DNA of 59,530 bases from JBNAVY01 sp049700195. GTDB taxonomy: Bacteria > Bacillota > Thermoanaerobacteria > Thermoanaerobacterales > Thermoanaerobacteraceae. Location of the stretch: positions 1-59,530 of the forward strand of contig JBNAVY010000010.1 in the NCBI GenBank assembly GCA_049700195.1, read 5' to 3'. Within the stretch, counting starts at the first letter, position 1, and each line of letters opens with the position of its first letter. The translations under genes and the position numbers were made by a program. The notes under the pieces were generated by a model. It saw only the letters and a list, made by a program, of their open reading frames with translations. It did no database searches and had not been told where the DNA came from. This document shows, in pieces, positions 15,687 through 25,480 of this stretch.

Positions 15687-15935
15687 ATGTTTATTGCTAA
15701 AATATATATAACATTAAAAAAGGGTATACTTGATCCACAGGGCAAAGCAGTAAATAATGCACTACATTCAATTGGATATTCACAGGTAAAAGATGTACGT
15801 GTAGGCAAATATATAGAACTGGCTGTCGAAGGTTCGGATATAAAAAATATTGAACAGAGTGTGAATGAAATGTGTATTAAGATTCTCACAAATCCCATAA
15901 TTGAAGATTATACTTTTGACATAATGGAGGGATAA
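15687..15935 (+). CDS. purS: FGAM synthase subunit PurS
   Basis: The small bridging subunit that lets PurQ and PurL form the FGAM synthase complex and channels ammonia. The 82-residue protein has KIYITLKKGILDPQG and VRVGKYIEL, both PurS signatures. The start is ATG 15687, one base after the purC stop, with GGAGAGG upstream. Its presence fits the three-piece PurSQL enzyme of Firmicutes and archaea. Confidence 0.95.
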   Translation: MFIAKIYITLKKGILDPQGKAVNNALHSIGYSQVKDVRVGKYIELAVEGSDIKNIEQSVNEMCIKILTNPIIEDYTFDIMEG

Positions 15936-15939
15936 GAGA

Positions 15940-16614
15940 ATGAAATTTGCTATTGTAGTTTTTCCTGGTTCAAATTGTGATGTTGATTGTTATTATGCAG
16001 TCAAAAACGGATTGAACCAAGAAGTAGAATATGTTTGGCATCAAGAAAATGATTTAAGCAGATTTGATATAATTATGATTCCTGGAGGATTTTCTTATGG
16101 AGATTATTTAAGGGCAGGTGCTATAGCAAGAGTTTCACCTATAATGATGGCAGTTAGCAAAGAAGCAGAAGCAGGTAAACCAATAATAGGAATATGCAAT
16201 GGATTTCAAATTCTTACAGAAGCAGGACTTCTTCCAGGAACCCTGAGAAAAAATAAAGGATTAAAATTTATATGTGATACTGTTTCATTAACAGTTGAAA
16301 ATGCCAACACTTTTTTTTCAACCCGTTTAAAAAAAGGGCAGGAAATAAGATTGCCAATTGCACATGGTGAAGGGAATTATTATATTGATCAAGATCAATT
16401 AGAAGATTTAAAAAAGAATAATCAGATAGTTTTAAAATACAAGGATGATATAAATGGTTCTGTAGAAAAAATTGCAGCAGTAATAAATAAAAAGGGAAAT
16501 ATTCTAGGTATAATGCCACATCCTGAAAGAGCATATGATAAAATGCTTGATAACACAGATGGTTTATATATACTGGGATCAATAGTAGATAATTTTTTAA
16601 AAGGTGGTGTGTAA
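15940..16614 (+). CDS. purQ: FGAM synthase glutaminase subunit PurQ
   Basis: Class I glutamine amidotransferase that supplies ammonia to PurL. At 224 residues it has the nucleophile Cys86 in GICNGFQIL, with the His/Glu pair in MPHPER near the C-terminus. The N-terminal FPGSNCD and the PGGFSYGDYLRAG loop are family hallmarks. GGAGGG upstream of ATG. It lies between purS and purL, and its end overlaps the ribosome site of purL. Confidence 0.97.
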   Translation: MKFAIVVFPGSNCDVDCYYAVKNGLNQEVEYVWHQENDLSRFDIIMIPGGFSYGDYLRAGAIARVSPIMMAVSKEAEAGKPIIGICNGFQILTEAGLLPGTLRKNKGLKFICDTVSLTVENANTFFSTRLKKGQEIRLPIAHGEGNYYIDQDQLEDLKKNNQIVLKYKDDINGSVEKIAAVINKKGNILGIMPHPERAYDKMLDNTDGLYILGSIVDNFLKGGV

Positions 16615-16615
16615 C

Positions 16616-18817
16616 TTGGAAAAAATCTGGGTTAAGTTAGGCCTTACTGATGAAGAATATCAAAAAATTCTTGATATTTTAAAAAGAGAACCTAATATTA
16701 CTGAATTAGGTATGTATAGTGTAATGTGGTCTGAACATTGTTCATATAAAAATTCAAAACCTCTTTTAAAATATCTTCCTACAAAAGGAGAAAGGGTACT
16801 ACAAGGACCTGGAGAAAATGCGGGGATTTTAGATATAGGTGATGGGTTAGGAGTTGTAATGAAAATCGAGAGTCACAACCATCCATCAGCTATTGAACCT
16901 TATCAAGGTGCAGCAACAGGTGTAGGAGGAATAATAAGAGATATATTTACAATGGGTGCAAGGCCTATTGCTCTTCTTGATTCTTTAAGATTTGGTATTC
17001 CAAATGATAAAAAGACGAAATACCTTATTGAAAATATAGTTGCAGGTATAGCTGGTTATGGAAATTGTATGGGGATACCTACAGTAGGAGGAGAAACATA
17101 TTTTGATGATAGTTACAAAGAAAATCCTCTTGTTAATGCAATGTGTGTTGGAATTGTAAAAAATGATAAAATAAAAAGAGGAATTGCTAAAGGAATAGGT
17201 AATCCAGTTATGGTAGTTGGCTCTACAACAGGAAGAGATGGTATTGGAGGAGCGAGTTTTGCTTCAGAAGAATTAAGTGAAAAGTCGGAAGAAAAAAGAC
17301 CATCTGTACAAGTTGGAGATCCTTTCATGGAGAAGCTTCTTTTGGAAGCATGTCTTGAACTTTTTGAAAAAGATGCTGTAGTAGCAATTCAGGATATGGG
17401 AGCTGCTGGTCTTACATCATCATCCTGCGAAATGGCTTCAAGAGGTGGAGTTGGTATGGAACTTGATCTTGATAAAGTCCCTTTAAGAGAAGAGGGAATG
17501 ACACCATTTGAAATAATGCTTTCAGAATCTCAGGAGAGAATGTTGGTAGTTGTAGAAAAAGGCAGAGAAAAAGAAGTGGAGAAGGTATTTGAAAAATGGG
17601 GTCTTAATGCTGCGATAATAGGAAAAGTAACTGATGATGGTATGCTAAGGCTTATAAAAGACAATAGTATTGTAGCAGAAGTACCTGCAAAATCTCTTAC
17701 GGATGATGCACCACAGTATTTAAGAGAATCAGAAAAACCATCCTGGCAGGATGAAATTAATAAATTAAATATTGATGAAATATTACAGAATAAAGATTTG
17801 AACGAACTTTTTGTACAGGTCTTATCTTCATTGAATATTGCAAGCAAAGAATGGATATACAGCCAATATGATTATATGGTAAGAACAGACACTATAGCAG
17901 GTCCGGGAATTGATGCTGCTGTAATAAGGATCAAAGGAACAAATAAAGCTATAGCTTTGACAACAGATTGCAATAGCAGGTATTGCTATCTCGATCCCTA
18001 CAAAGGTTCACAGATTGCAGTTGCTGAGGCTGCAAGAAATCTAGCAGTTATTGGAGCAAAACCTATAGGTATTACAGATTGCTTGAATTTTGGTAATCCT
18101 GAAAAAAAGGAGATATATTGGCAGTTTAAGAACTCTATATTTGGAATAACAGATGCTTGTGAGACTTTAGGAATACCTGTTATAAGTGGTAATGTAAGCT
18201 TTTATAATGAAAGTGAAGGTAAAGCAATTTATCCGACTCCAGTGATAGGAATGGCAGGTCTTATAGAAGATGTAAGTAAAATCGTAACTTCAGGTTTTAA
18301 AGATGAACAGGATGCAATTATTTTAATTGGAGAAAATAAAAAAGATTTAGGTGGCAGTGAATACTTAAATGTTTGCTATGGTATTCAAAAAGGCAATCCT
18401 CCAGACATAGACTTAGAATTAGAAAAACAACTTCAAAATCTATTATTTGAACTTATAGAAGAAAAATTAGTTAAATCTTCTCATGATATATCTGAGGGTG
18501 GCTTTGCTGCTGCTTTAGCAGAATCAGCTATAATCGGGGGAAAAGGAGTTGAAATATATTTAAATTCTGATTTAAGATCAGATGTTGAACTTTTTTCTGA
18601 AACACAAGGGAGGGTAATAATATCTGCAGATAAAAATAATATAGATAAAATTATGGAGATTTCTAAGCGATATAATATAAAATCAAAAGAAATAGGTTAT
18701 GTTTCTGGGAATGCAATAAAAATAGACATTAATGGAGAAAATGTTATAGACCTTCCTGTAAAATTTTTAGATGAAAGCTGGAGAGGGCGAATAAGATGGG
18801 AAATGGAGACAAATTAA
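16616..18817 (+). CDS. purL: FGAM synthase large subunit PurL (small form)
   Basis: ATP-dependent conversion of FGAR to FGAM using ammonia from PurQ. The 733-residue protein is the short PurSQL-type PurL, with two AIR-synthase-like halves. It carries SEHCSYKNSK, the ESHNHPSAIEPYQGAATG loop and later GNVSFYNE. The start is TTG 16616, six bases after AAGGTGGTG; GTG codons further up lie inside that ribosome site. Its end overlaps the first codons of purF in another frame. Confidence 0.96.
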   Translation: MEKIWVKLGLTDEEYQKILDILKREPNITELGMYSVMWSEHCSYKNSKPLLKYLPTKGERVLQGPGENAGILDIGDGLGVVMKIESHNHPSAIEPYQGAATGVGGIIRDIFTMGARPIALLDSLRFGIPNDKKTKYLIENIVAGIAGYGNCMGIPTVGGETYFDDSYKENPLVNAMCVGIVKNDKIKRGIAKGIGNPVMVVGSTTGRDGIGGASFASEELSEKSEEKRPSVQVGDPFMEKLLLEACLELFEKDAVVAIQDMGAAGLTSSSCEMASRGGVGMELDLDKVPLREEGMTPFEIMLSESQERMLVVVEKGREKEVEKVFEKWGLNAAIIGKVTDDGMLRLIKDNSIVAEVPAKSLTDDAPQYLRESEKPSWQDEINKLNIDEILQNKDLNELFVQVLSSLNIASKEWIYSQYDYMVRTDTIAGPGIDAAVIRIKGTNKAIALTTDCNSRYCYLDPYKGSQIAVAEAARNLAVIGAKPIGITDCLNFGNPEKKEIYWQFKNSIFGITDACETLGIPVISGNVSFYNESEGKAIYPTPVIGMAGLIEDVSKIVTSGFKDEQDAIILIGENKKDLGGSEYLNVCYGIQKGNPPDIDLELEKQLQNLLFELIEEKLVKSSHDISEGGFAAALAESAIIGGKGVEIYLNSDLRSDVELFSETQGRVIISADKNNIDKIMEISKRYNIKSKEIGYVSGNAIKIDINGENVIDLPVKFLDESWRGRIRWEMETN

Positions 18818-20193
18818 AAGAGGAATGTGGAGTTTTCGGAGTATATAGTTTTGACACTCCAGTTAAGACACAAATATATTATGGACTCCAGGCACTTCAG
18901 CATAGGGGTCAAGAGAGTGCTGGAATAGCTGTTTATAATGGGAGTACTATTAATTGTATAAAAGATAAAGGATTAGCTTCTGATGTTTTTAATAAAGAAA
19001 ATCTTAAAGTTTTAGAAGGTAAAGTAGGTATTGGACATGTAAGGTATTCAACTACGGGAAGTAATAAAGTTTTAAATGCGCAGCCTTTTGTGGCGAATTT
19101 TAAGGATATAAATATTGCATTGGCTCATAATGGCAATTTAATAAATGCAGGTGAACTTAGAGATATGTTAGAAAATGATGGTCGAATACTTAATACAACA
19201 TCCGATAGTGAAATAATTCTCCATCTTATAGCAAAAAATTATTATTTAGGTCTAATTAATTCTTTAAAAGAAACAATGAGAAAAATTAAAGGATCTTATG
19301 CATTGACAATTTTAATTAATAATAAATTAATAGGAATAAGAGATGTAAATGGTATTAGACCATTATGTATAGGTAAAAAAGAAAATGCATATTATTTGTC
19401 TTCAGAATCTTGTGCTCTTGATATAATTGGAGCCGAATTTTTAAGAGATTTAGAGCCAGGAGAAATAGTACTTATTGATAATAATGGTTTAAAATCTTTT
19501 AAGCTTGAGACTAATGAAATTAAAATGCCTTGTATTTTTGAATATATATATTTTGCTAGGCCTGATAGTATTATTGATGGTATAAGTGTATATGCTGCAA
19601 GATTTGAAATGGGTAGAAAATTAGCTGAAGAAGCATATGTTGATGCTGACCTTATAGTACCTGTGCCGGATTCGGGAATACCGGCAGCAAGAGGATATTC
19701 AGTAGCGTCTAATATTCCTATGGGTGAAGGTCTAATAAAAAACAGATATATTGGCAGGACATTTATTTATCCTGAACAAAAAGAGAGAGAAACAGGCGTG
19801 AGAATAAAATTAAATGTTTTAAAACAGCTTGTAAATGGTAAAAGAATAGTTTTGATTGACGATTCAATTGTAAGAGGTACAACAATGAAAAGACTTGTTG
19901 ATATGTTAAGAGAAGGCGGTGCAAAAGAAGTCCATGTAAGGATAAGTTCACCTCCTGTAAAATATTCTTGCTATTTTGGTATAGATACTCCTACAAAAAA
20001 AGAACTTGTTGGTGCTTTTATGTCTATTGATGAGATATGCCAGTATATAGGGGCAGACAGTCTGAATTTTTTAAGTGTTGAGGGATTAAAACAAAGTGTT
20101 GGACTTGACTATGCCTGTACAGGATGTTTTGATGGTAAGTACCCAATGTATGTTCCTAAAGAAGGAAGCAAATACTTGTTTGAAAAAAAATAA
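18796..20193 (+). CDS. purF: Amidophosphoribosyltransferase
   Basis: The first committed step: PRPP and glutamine give phosphoribosylamine. A short propeptide (ten residues) precedes the nucleophile Cys11 in EECGVFG, which should be exposed by cleavage. The PRPP-binding motif VLIDDSIVRGTT is present. Cys246, Cys392, Cys441 and Cys444 (the last two in ACTGC) match the 4Fe-4S ligands of the Bacillus-type enzyme, so it should be oxygen sensitive. Its substrate PRPP is also the proposed ligand of the leader RNA. The start overlaps purL by 22 bases. Confidence 0.96.
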   Translation: MGNGDKLKEECGVFGVYSFDTPVKTQIYYGLQALQHRGQESAGIAVYNGSTINCIKDKGLASDVFNKENLKVLEGKVGIGHVRYSTTGSNKVLNAQPFVANFKDINIALAHNGNLINAGELRDMLENDGRILNTTSDSEIILHLIAKNYYLGLINSLKETMRKIKGSYALTILINNKLIGIRDVNGIRPLCIGKKENAYYLSSESCALDIIGAEFLRDLEPGEIVLIDNNGLKSFKLETNEIKMPCIFEYIYFARPDSIIDGISVYAARFEMGRKLAEEAYVDADLIVPVPDSGIPAARGYSVASNIPMGEGLIKNRYIGRTFIYPEQKERETGVRIKLNVLKQLVNGKRIVLIDDSIVRGTTMKRLVDMLREGGAKEVHVRISSPPVKYSCYFGIDTPTKKELVGAFMSIDEICQYIGADSLNFLSVEGLKQSVGLDYACTGCFDGKYPMYVPKEGSKYLFEKK

Positions 20194-20234
20194 ACAAATT
20201 ATTTTCAAATAAATAATAAAGTAGGTGTATAATT

Positions 20235-21245
20235 ATGGATTATAAACAAGCTGGGGTAAATATTGATGAAGGTAACAGACTTGTTAATATGATTAAGCCA
20301 ATTGCAAAAGATACATTAACTCAGGGAGTTTTAGAAGGAATTGGAGGTTTTGCTGCACTTTATGAGATAAAAAATTATAAAAATCCAGTGTTGGTTTCAA
20401 GTACTGATGGTGTAGGTACAAAATTAAAAATTGCATTTATGATGGACAAACACGATACAATTGGTATTGATTTAGTTGCAATGTGTGTTAATGATGTTAT
20501 TGTAACAGGAGCATTTCCTCTATTTTTTCTTGATTATTTTGCAACTGGAAAGTTAGAAAGTGAAAAAGCATATCAGGTTATAAAAGGTATAGCAAAAGGT
20601 TGCAAAGAAGCAGAATGTGCTTTAATTGGCGGAGAAACTGCTGAAATGCCAGAGTTTTACAAAGAAGGAGAATATGATTTAGCAGGATTTTGTGTTGGTA
20701 TAGCAGAAAAAGATGAGTTAATTGATACAAATTTAATAAAAGAAAAAGACATTATAATAGGTATATCTTCTTCAGGGATTCACAGCAATGGCTATTCTCT
20801 TGTAAGAAAAGTATTTTTTGAAATGAATAGTTTTAAAGTAGATGATTATATAGAAGAACTTGGAAAGACTTTAGGCGAAGAACTCTTAACACCAACAAAG
20901 ATTTATATAAAAACTATAAAAGCATTGGGAAAATTTAAAATAAAAGGTATTGCCCATATAACAGGCGGAGGATTTATTGATAATATACCAAGAATACTAA
21001 AAAATAATGTTTCAGCAAAAATAGATAAAAATAGCTGGTATATTCCCACGGTTTTCGATTTAATTAAGGAAATGGGCAAAATAGATGATAAAGAAATGTA
21101 TCGCACATTTAATATGGGTATAGGTATGATTTTAGTTGTAGATAAAAATATAGCAAATAATGTATTGGCGAAAATTAATGAGATTGGTGAAAAAGCATAC
21201 GTAATAGGAGAGATAGTACAAAAAGAAGGCGGTGTGATTTTATGA
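20235..21245 (+). CDS. purM: AIR synthase
   Basis: Closes the imidazole ring of FGAM with ATP to form AIR. The 336-residue protein has the start DYKQAGVNIDEGN, the STDGVGTKLKIA loop, MCVNDVIVTGA and the GGETAEMP motif, all typical of PurM. TAGGTG precedes ATG. It follows purF by 41 bases and overlaps purN by four bases (ATGA). Confidence 0.97.
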   Translation: MDYKQAGVNIDEGNRLVNMIKPIAKDTLTQGVLEGIGGFAALYEIKNYKNPVLVSSTDGVGTKLKIAFMMDKHDTIGIDLVAMCVNDVIVTGAFPLFFLDYFATGKLESEKAYQVIKGIAKGCKEAECALIGGETAEMPEFYKEGEYDLAGFCVGIAEKDELIDTNLIKEKDIIIGISSSGIHSNGYSLVRKVFFEMNSFKVDDYIEELGKTLGEELLTPTKIYIKTIKALGKFKIKGIAHITGGGFIDNIPRILKNNVSAKIDKNSWYIPTVFDLIKEMGKIDDKEMYRTFNMGIGMILVVDKNIANNVLAKINEIGEKAYVIGEIVQKEGGVIL

Positions 21246-21850
21246 ACCTTGTAGTAATGGCATCAGGTAATGGAAGTGATTTGCAGTCAATAATCGATGC
21301 CATTGAAGAAGGATATATAAATGCAAAGATAATAGCTGTTATAAGTGAGAAAAAAGAAGCTTATTCACTTGAAAGAGCACGAAAACACCAGATTGATACT
21401 TACTGTCCTTCTAAAAAGGATTTAAAAGAAAATTTTGAAAAAGAAATTTTAAAACTTTTAGAAAAACTTAATCCTGATGGGATAATTTTAGCCGGTTTTT
21501 TGACAATACTCAGCAAGGGAATTGTTGAAAAATTTAAAAATAAAATAATAAATATACATCCATCTCTTATTCCTGCTTTTTGTGGTAAAGGATTTTATGG
21601 GATGAAAGTACATCAGGCAGTTTATGATTACGGAGTAAAATATACAGGCTGCACTGTTCACTTTGTTGACAGCGGTGCTGATACAGGTCCTATTATACTT
21701 CAAGAAGTTATAAGAGTCGAAGAAGAAGATACACCAGAGACAATTGCAAAAAAAGTTTTAGAATTAGAGCACAAAGTTTTGCCTTATGCAGTAAAGCTTT
21801 TTACAGAGAAAAAGTTAAAGATCGAAGGTAGGAGAGTAAAAATATTATAA
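21242..21850 (+). CDS. purN: GAR transformylase (formyl-folate type)
   Basis: Transfers a formyl group from 10-formyl-tetrahydrofolate to GAR. The 202-residue protein has the N-terminal VVMASGNGSDLQSI, the catalytic asparagine-histidine pair in INIHPSLIPAF and the aspartate in DSGADTGPI. The segment after it reads CGKGFYGMKVH, where many homologues have PGxHAxxxA, a variant also seen in clostridia. It is translationally coupled to purM (ATGA overlap). Confidence 0.95.
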   Translation: MNLVVMASGNGSDLQSIIDAIEEGYINAKIIAVISEKKEAYSLERARKHQIDTYCPSKKDLKENFEKEILKLLEKLNPDGIILAGFLTILSKGIVEKFKNKIINIHPSLIPAFCGKGFYGMKVHQAVYDYGVKYTGCTVHFVDSGADTGPIILQEVIRVEEEDTPETIAKKVLELEHKVLPYAVKLFTEKKLKIEGRRVKIL

Positions 21851-21884
21851 ATATAAGTTTATAAAGCATAAGGAGGTAATTATA

Positions 21885-23411
21885 TTGAATAAAAAAGCTT
21901 TAATAAGTGTTTCAAAAAAAGATGGTATAGTAACATTTGCTAAAAAGTTAAATGAATTAGGATATGAGATTATATCAACTGGCGGCACTTATAATATTTT
22001 AAAAGAAAATGATGTAAATGTAGTAAAAGTTTCTGATATAACTGGGTTTCCTGAGATTATGGATGGTAGAGTAAAGACTCTACATCCCAAAATCCACGGT
22101 GGTATTCTTGCAATAAGGGAAAATGAAGAACATTTAAAAGCTTTAAAAGAAAATAGTATTGAACCAATAGATATAGTTGTTATAAACTTATATCCATTTA
22201 AAGAAACTATAAAAAAAGAAAATGTAACTTTAGATGAAGCAATAGAAAATATTGATATTGGCGGTCCTTCAATGATAAGGGCTGCAGCGAAAAACTATAA
22301 ATATGTTACTGTTTTAGTAGACCCTGCTGACTATGACATAGTAATAGATGAGATAAAAGCATATGGCAACACATCTTATAATACAAGATTTTATTTAGCG
22401 ACAAAAGCTTTTGGGCATACAGCTTATTATGATTCAATGATTCACAACTATTTTATAGATAAAAATAATATACACTTTCCAGAAACAATTACTTTTGCTT
22501 ATGAAAAAATCCAGGATTTAAGATATGGGGAAAATCCACATCAAAAGGCAGCTTTTTATAAAAACGCACTGAAAGCCTATGGAATTTCAGACTGTGAGCA
22601 ATTACATGGCAAAGAACTTTCTTTTAACAATATAAACGATGCAAATGCAGCAATAGAGATTTTAAGAGAGTTTAAAGAACCTGTAGCTGTTGCCGTAAAA
22701 CATACAAATCCTTGTGGAGTTGCTTGTAGTAATAATATATATGATGCTTATATTAAAGTTTATGAGTCTGACCCTGTTTCAATTTTTGGAGGTATAGTTG
22801 CTTTTAATAGAAAATTAGATGTAAATACTGCTAATGAGCTTGTAAAAATATTTTTAGAAATCGTCATTGCTCCTGATTTTGACGAAGAGGCATTACAGGT
22901 ACTTAGGAAAAAGAAAAATTTGAGGATTTTAAAATTAAAAGATGAAACTTATGAAGAAATGGACATTAAAAAAGTTGAAGGTGGAATTCTGGTTCAAGAA
23001 AAAGATATTATAGATTTATATGAAGATAAGCTAAAAGTGGTAACTGAAAAAGCTCCCACAAAAGAACAATTTAAAGATTTAATGTTTGCGTTTAAAGTAG
23101 TCAAACATGTAAAATCAAATGCTATTGTCCTTGCAAAAGATAATGCTACAGTTGGTATTGGAGTTGGACAAGTTAACAGAATATGGGCAACAGAACAGGC
23201 GATAAAGCAAGCAGGTAATAAAGCAAAAGGGAGCGTACTTGCTTCAGATGCTTTTTTCCCATTTCCAGATGTTGTTGAAGCTGCAGCAAAAGCCAAAATA
23301 GAAGCTATAATTCAGCCGGGAGGATCACAAAATGACAATCTATCGATTGAGGCTGCTGATAAATATAATATTGCAATGATATTTACAGAGATAAGGCATT
23401 TTAAACATTAA
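21885..23411 (+). CDS. purH: Bifunctional AICAR transformylase / IMP cyclohydrolase
   Basis: Carries out the last two steps to IMP. The N-terminal cyclohydrolase (about 1-190) has an MGS-like fold with GGTYNILKEN and GRVKTLHPKIHGG. The C-terminal formyltransferase has RYGENPHQKA, the catalytic KHTNPCG and the end SNDN-like GGSQNDNLSIEAA. Length 508 is normal. TTG is the start, eight bases after AAGGAGG. Confidence 0.97.
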   Translation: MNKKALISVSKKDGIVTFAKKLNELGYEIISTGGTYNILKENDVNVVKVSDITGFPEIMDGRVKTLHPKIHGGILAIRENEEHLKALKENSIEPIDIVVINLYPFKETIKKENVTLDEAIENIDIGGPSMIRAAAKNYKYVTVLVDPADYDIVIDEIKAYGNTSYNTRFYLATKAFGHTAYYDSMIHNYFIDKNNIHFPETITFAYEKIQDLRYGENPHQKAAFYKNALKAYGISDCEQLHGKELSFNNINDANAAIEILREFKEPVAVAVKHTNPCGVACSNNIYDAYIKVYESDPVSIFGGIVAFNRKLDVNTANELVKIFLEIVIAPDFDEEALQVLRKKKNLRILKLKDETYEEMDIKKVEGGILVQEKDIIDLYEDKLKVVTEKAPTKEQFKDLMFAFKVVKHVKSNAIVLAKDNATVGIGVGQVNRIWATEQAIKQAGNKAKGSVLASDAFFPFPDVVEAAAKAKIEAIIQPGGSQNDNLSIEAADKYNIAMIFTEIRHFKH

Positions 23412-23422
23412 GGGGGGGTAGT

Positions 23423-24673
23423 ATGAAAGTTTTAGTTGTAGGAGGAGGAGGAAGAGAACACGCCATTGTATATAAATTATCTAAAAGTTCTAAAGTAGAT
23501 AAAATATATTGTGCGCCTGGCAATGCAGGAATAAGCGAGATTGCTCAATGTGTAGATATAGGTGCTGATGAAATAGATAAATTGAAAGAGTTTGCAATGA
23601 AAAATAAAATTGATATAACCATTGTCGGTCCAGAAATTCCTTTGATAAAAGGCATTGTAGATGAATTTGAAAAAGAAGGTTTAAAAATTTTTGGGCCTAA
23701 CAAAAAAGCAGCGATGATAGAAGGAAGTAAATATTTTGCTAAACTTATGCTTAATAAATACAATATTGCTACAGCAAGATTTAAAGCGTTTGATAAATAC
23801 GAGGATGCACTTGAATTTTTAAAGAAAATATGGTATCCGGTTGTAATTAAAGCAGATGGTGCCGCACAGGGCAAAGGTGTATTTATTGTAGAAAGTTTCA
23901 CACAAGCAAAAGAAACTCTTGACCTTATGATGAAGGGCAAAATATTTGGCACATCATGTGACACCGTCATAATAGAAGAGATGCTTTTCGGAAGGGAAGT
24001 ATCAGTCCTTATGTTTACTGATGGCAAGACAATCATACCAATGATTTCAGCTATGGACTACAAAAAGATTTTTGATCAGGATAAAGGCCCGAATACAGGA
24101 GGTATGGGAAACATAGCACCTAATCCATATTTTGATGATAAACTTTCAAAAGAAGTCATGGATAAAATACTAAAACCAATAGTAAATTCACTTAAAACAG
24201 AAGGTATAATATATAAAGGAGTGTTATATGCTGGATTAATACTTACAGACGAAGGACCCAAGGTTCTTGAATTTAATGCAAGGTTTGGAGATCCTGAGGC
24301 CCAAGTTATTTTACCTCTTTTAGAAACAGATTTTATAAATATTGTAGAAGCAGTAATAAATGGTTCCCTTGACAAAACAGAAATAAAATGGTCTGATAAA
24401 AAATCTGTATGTGTTGTTGCATCATCTAAAGGTTATCCTAATAATTATAAAACTGGTTATGAAATAACTGGCCTTGATAAAACAGATAATGTATATTTGT
24501 TTCATGCAGGAACAGCACTTAAGAATGGAAAAGTTGTAACTTCAGGTGGGCGTGTTTTAGCAGTAACAGCACTTGGAGATACTTTTAATGAAGCAAGAGA
24601 TAAAGCTTATAAGCAACTTAAAAACATAAATTTTGAAGGAATATATTACAGAAAAGATATAGGTTTAATATAA
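23423..24673 (+). CDS. purD: GAR synthetase
   Basis: ATP-grasp ligase that joins phosphoribosylamine and glycine. The 416-residue protein has the opening VLVVGGGGREHAI, GPEIPLIKGIVD, the ATP-grasp stretch VIKADGAAQGKGVF and VLEFNARFGDPEAQ. GGGGGGG precedes ATG. It is the last gene of the pur run and ends at a clear terminator. Confidence 0.97.
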   Translation: MKVLVVGGGGREHAIVYKLSKSSKVDKIYCAPGNAGISEIAQCVDIGADEIDKLKEFAMKNKIDITIVGPEIPLIKGIVDEFEKEGLKIFGPNKKAAMIEGSKYFAKLMLNKYNIATARFKAFDKYEDALEFLKKIWYPVVIKADGAAQGKGVFIVESFTQAKETLDLMMKGKIFGTSCDTVIIEEMLFGREVSVLMFTDGKTIIPMISAMDYKKIFDQDKGPNTGGMGNIAPNPYFDDKLSKEVMDKILKPIVNSLKTEGIIYKGVLYAGLILTDEGPKVLEFNARFGDPEAQVILPLLETDFINIVEAVINGSLDKTEIKWSDKKSVCVVASSKGYPNNYKTGYEITGLDKTDNVYLFHAGTALKNGKVVTSGGRVLAVTALGDTFNEARDKAYKQLKNINFEGIYYRKDIGLI

Positions 24674-24700
24674 ATCAGGCAAAAGCCTGATTTTTTATTT
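24673..24700 (+). terminator. Terminator of the purine operon
   Basis: AATCAGGC / GCCTGATT with an AAAA loop, then TTTTTATTT, immediately after the purD stop. Confidence 0.9.
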
Positions 24701-24795
24701 GTTAAATAGAAGTCAAAAATGACACAGATATACCATTATGATATAATAAATAAAATAATGGATAAATTATGTATAATAAAGCGGAGGGATAGAAA

Positions 24796-25404
24796 ATGGG
24801 AATAAAACATATAACACTTTTTAATTTAATATCTCCGATTTATGCTTGGTTTTTTAATTCTCAAGTGAAATATTATAAAAAAGTTATTAATATACTTAAA
24901 GAAAATATAGACTTAACAAAATATAAAAATATCTTGGATGTAGGCTGTGGTACAGGTGCTCTATGTTATGTATTAAAAAAAGAAAATTTTGAAGTCTCTG
25001 GTGTGGAAGTATCTGCAGGTATGATAAAGCAAGCGATGAAAAAACTGAAAGATGATAACATAACTGCATACAAAATAAATCCGGGTGATAAATTTCCTTT
25101 CGAAGATGATTTTTTTGATATTGTAACTGCTTCTTATGTTGCTCATGGAATAAAAAAAGCTGATAGAGAAATATTATATAAAGAAATGTCCAGAGTTGCA
25201 AAACACTTTGTTATACTTCATGATTATAACCAAAACAAGGAATTTTTTACTTCTTTAGTAGAATGGCTTGAGGGAGGAGATTATTTTAATTTTGTAAAAC
25301 AGGTCAATCAAGAGCTTAAAAATAATTTTAAAAGTGTAAGAGTTATTGATGTAAGCGAAAGGGCATCACTTTATATTTTAGAACCACTTAAAAAATATCA
25401 ATAA
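24796..25404 (+). CDS. Class I SAM-dependent methyltransferase
   Basis: The 202-residue protein has motif I ILDVGCGTGALC (about residues 47-58) and motif II-like VSGVEVSAGMI, then FPFEDDFFDIVTASYV, where the acidic residues fit a UbiE/Methyltransf_11-type enzyme. The substrate cannot be told. It has its own upstream region with TGATATAAT (extended -10, near 24739-24747), a GGAGGG ribosome site, and no operon partner. The C-terminal third is not conserved in any way I recognise. Confidence 0.85.
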   Translation: MGIKHITLFNLISPIYAWFFNSQVKYYKKVINILKENIDLTKYKNILDVGCGTGALCYVLKKENFEVSGVEVSAGMIKQAMKKLKDDNITAYKINPGDKFPFEDDFFDIVTASYVAHGIKKADREILYKEMSRVAKHFVILHDYNQNKEFFTSLVEWLEGGDYFNFVKQVNQELKNNFKSVRVIDVSERASLYILEPLKKYQ

Positions 25405-25408
25405 ATTG

Positions 25409-25417
25409 TGATATAAT
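25409..25417 (+). promoter_or_regulatory. Possible extended -10 promoter for murI
   Basis: TGATATAAT (TGnTATAAT), 64 bases before the murI start. No convincing -35. The same nine bases occur before the methyltransferase gene. Confidence 0.45.
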
Positions 25418-25480
25418 AAAAAATGTTTAATTCTTATAAAATTAATTAAGTAAATTATTTAGACATTAGGGTGTGATTAA

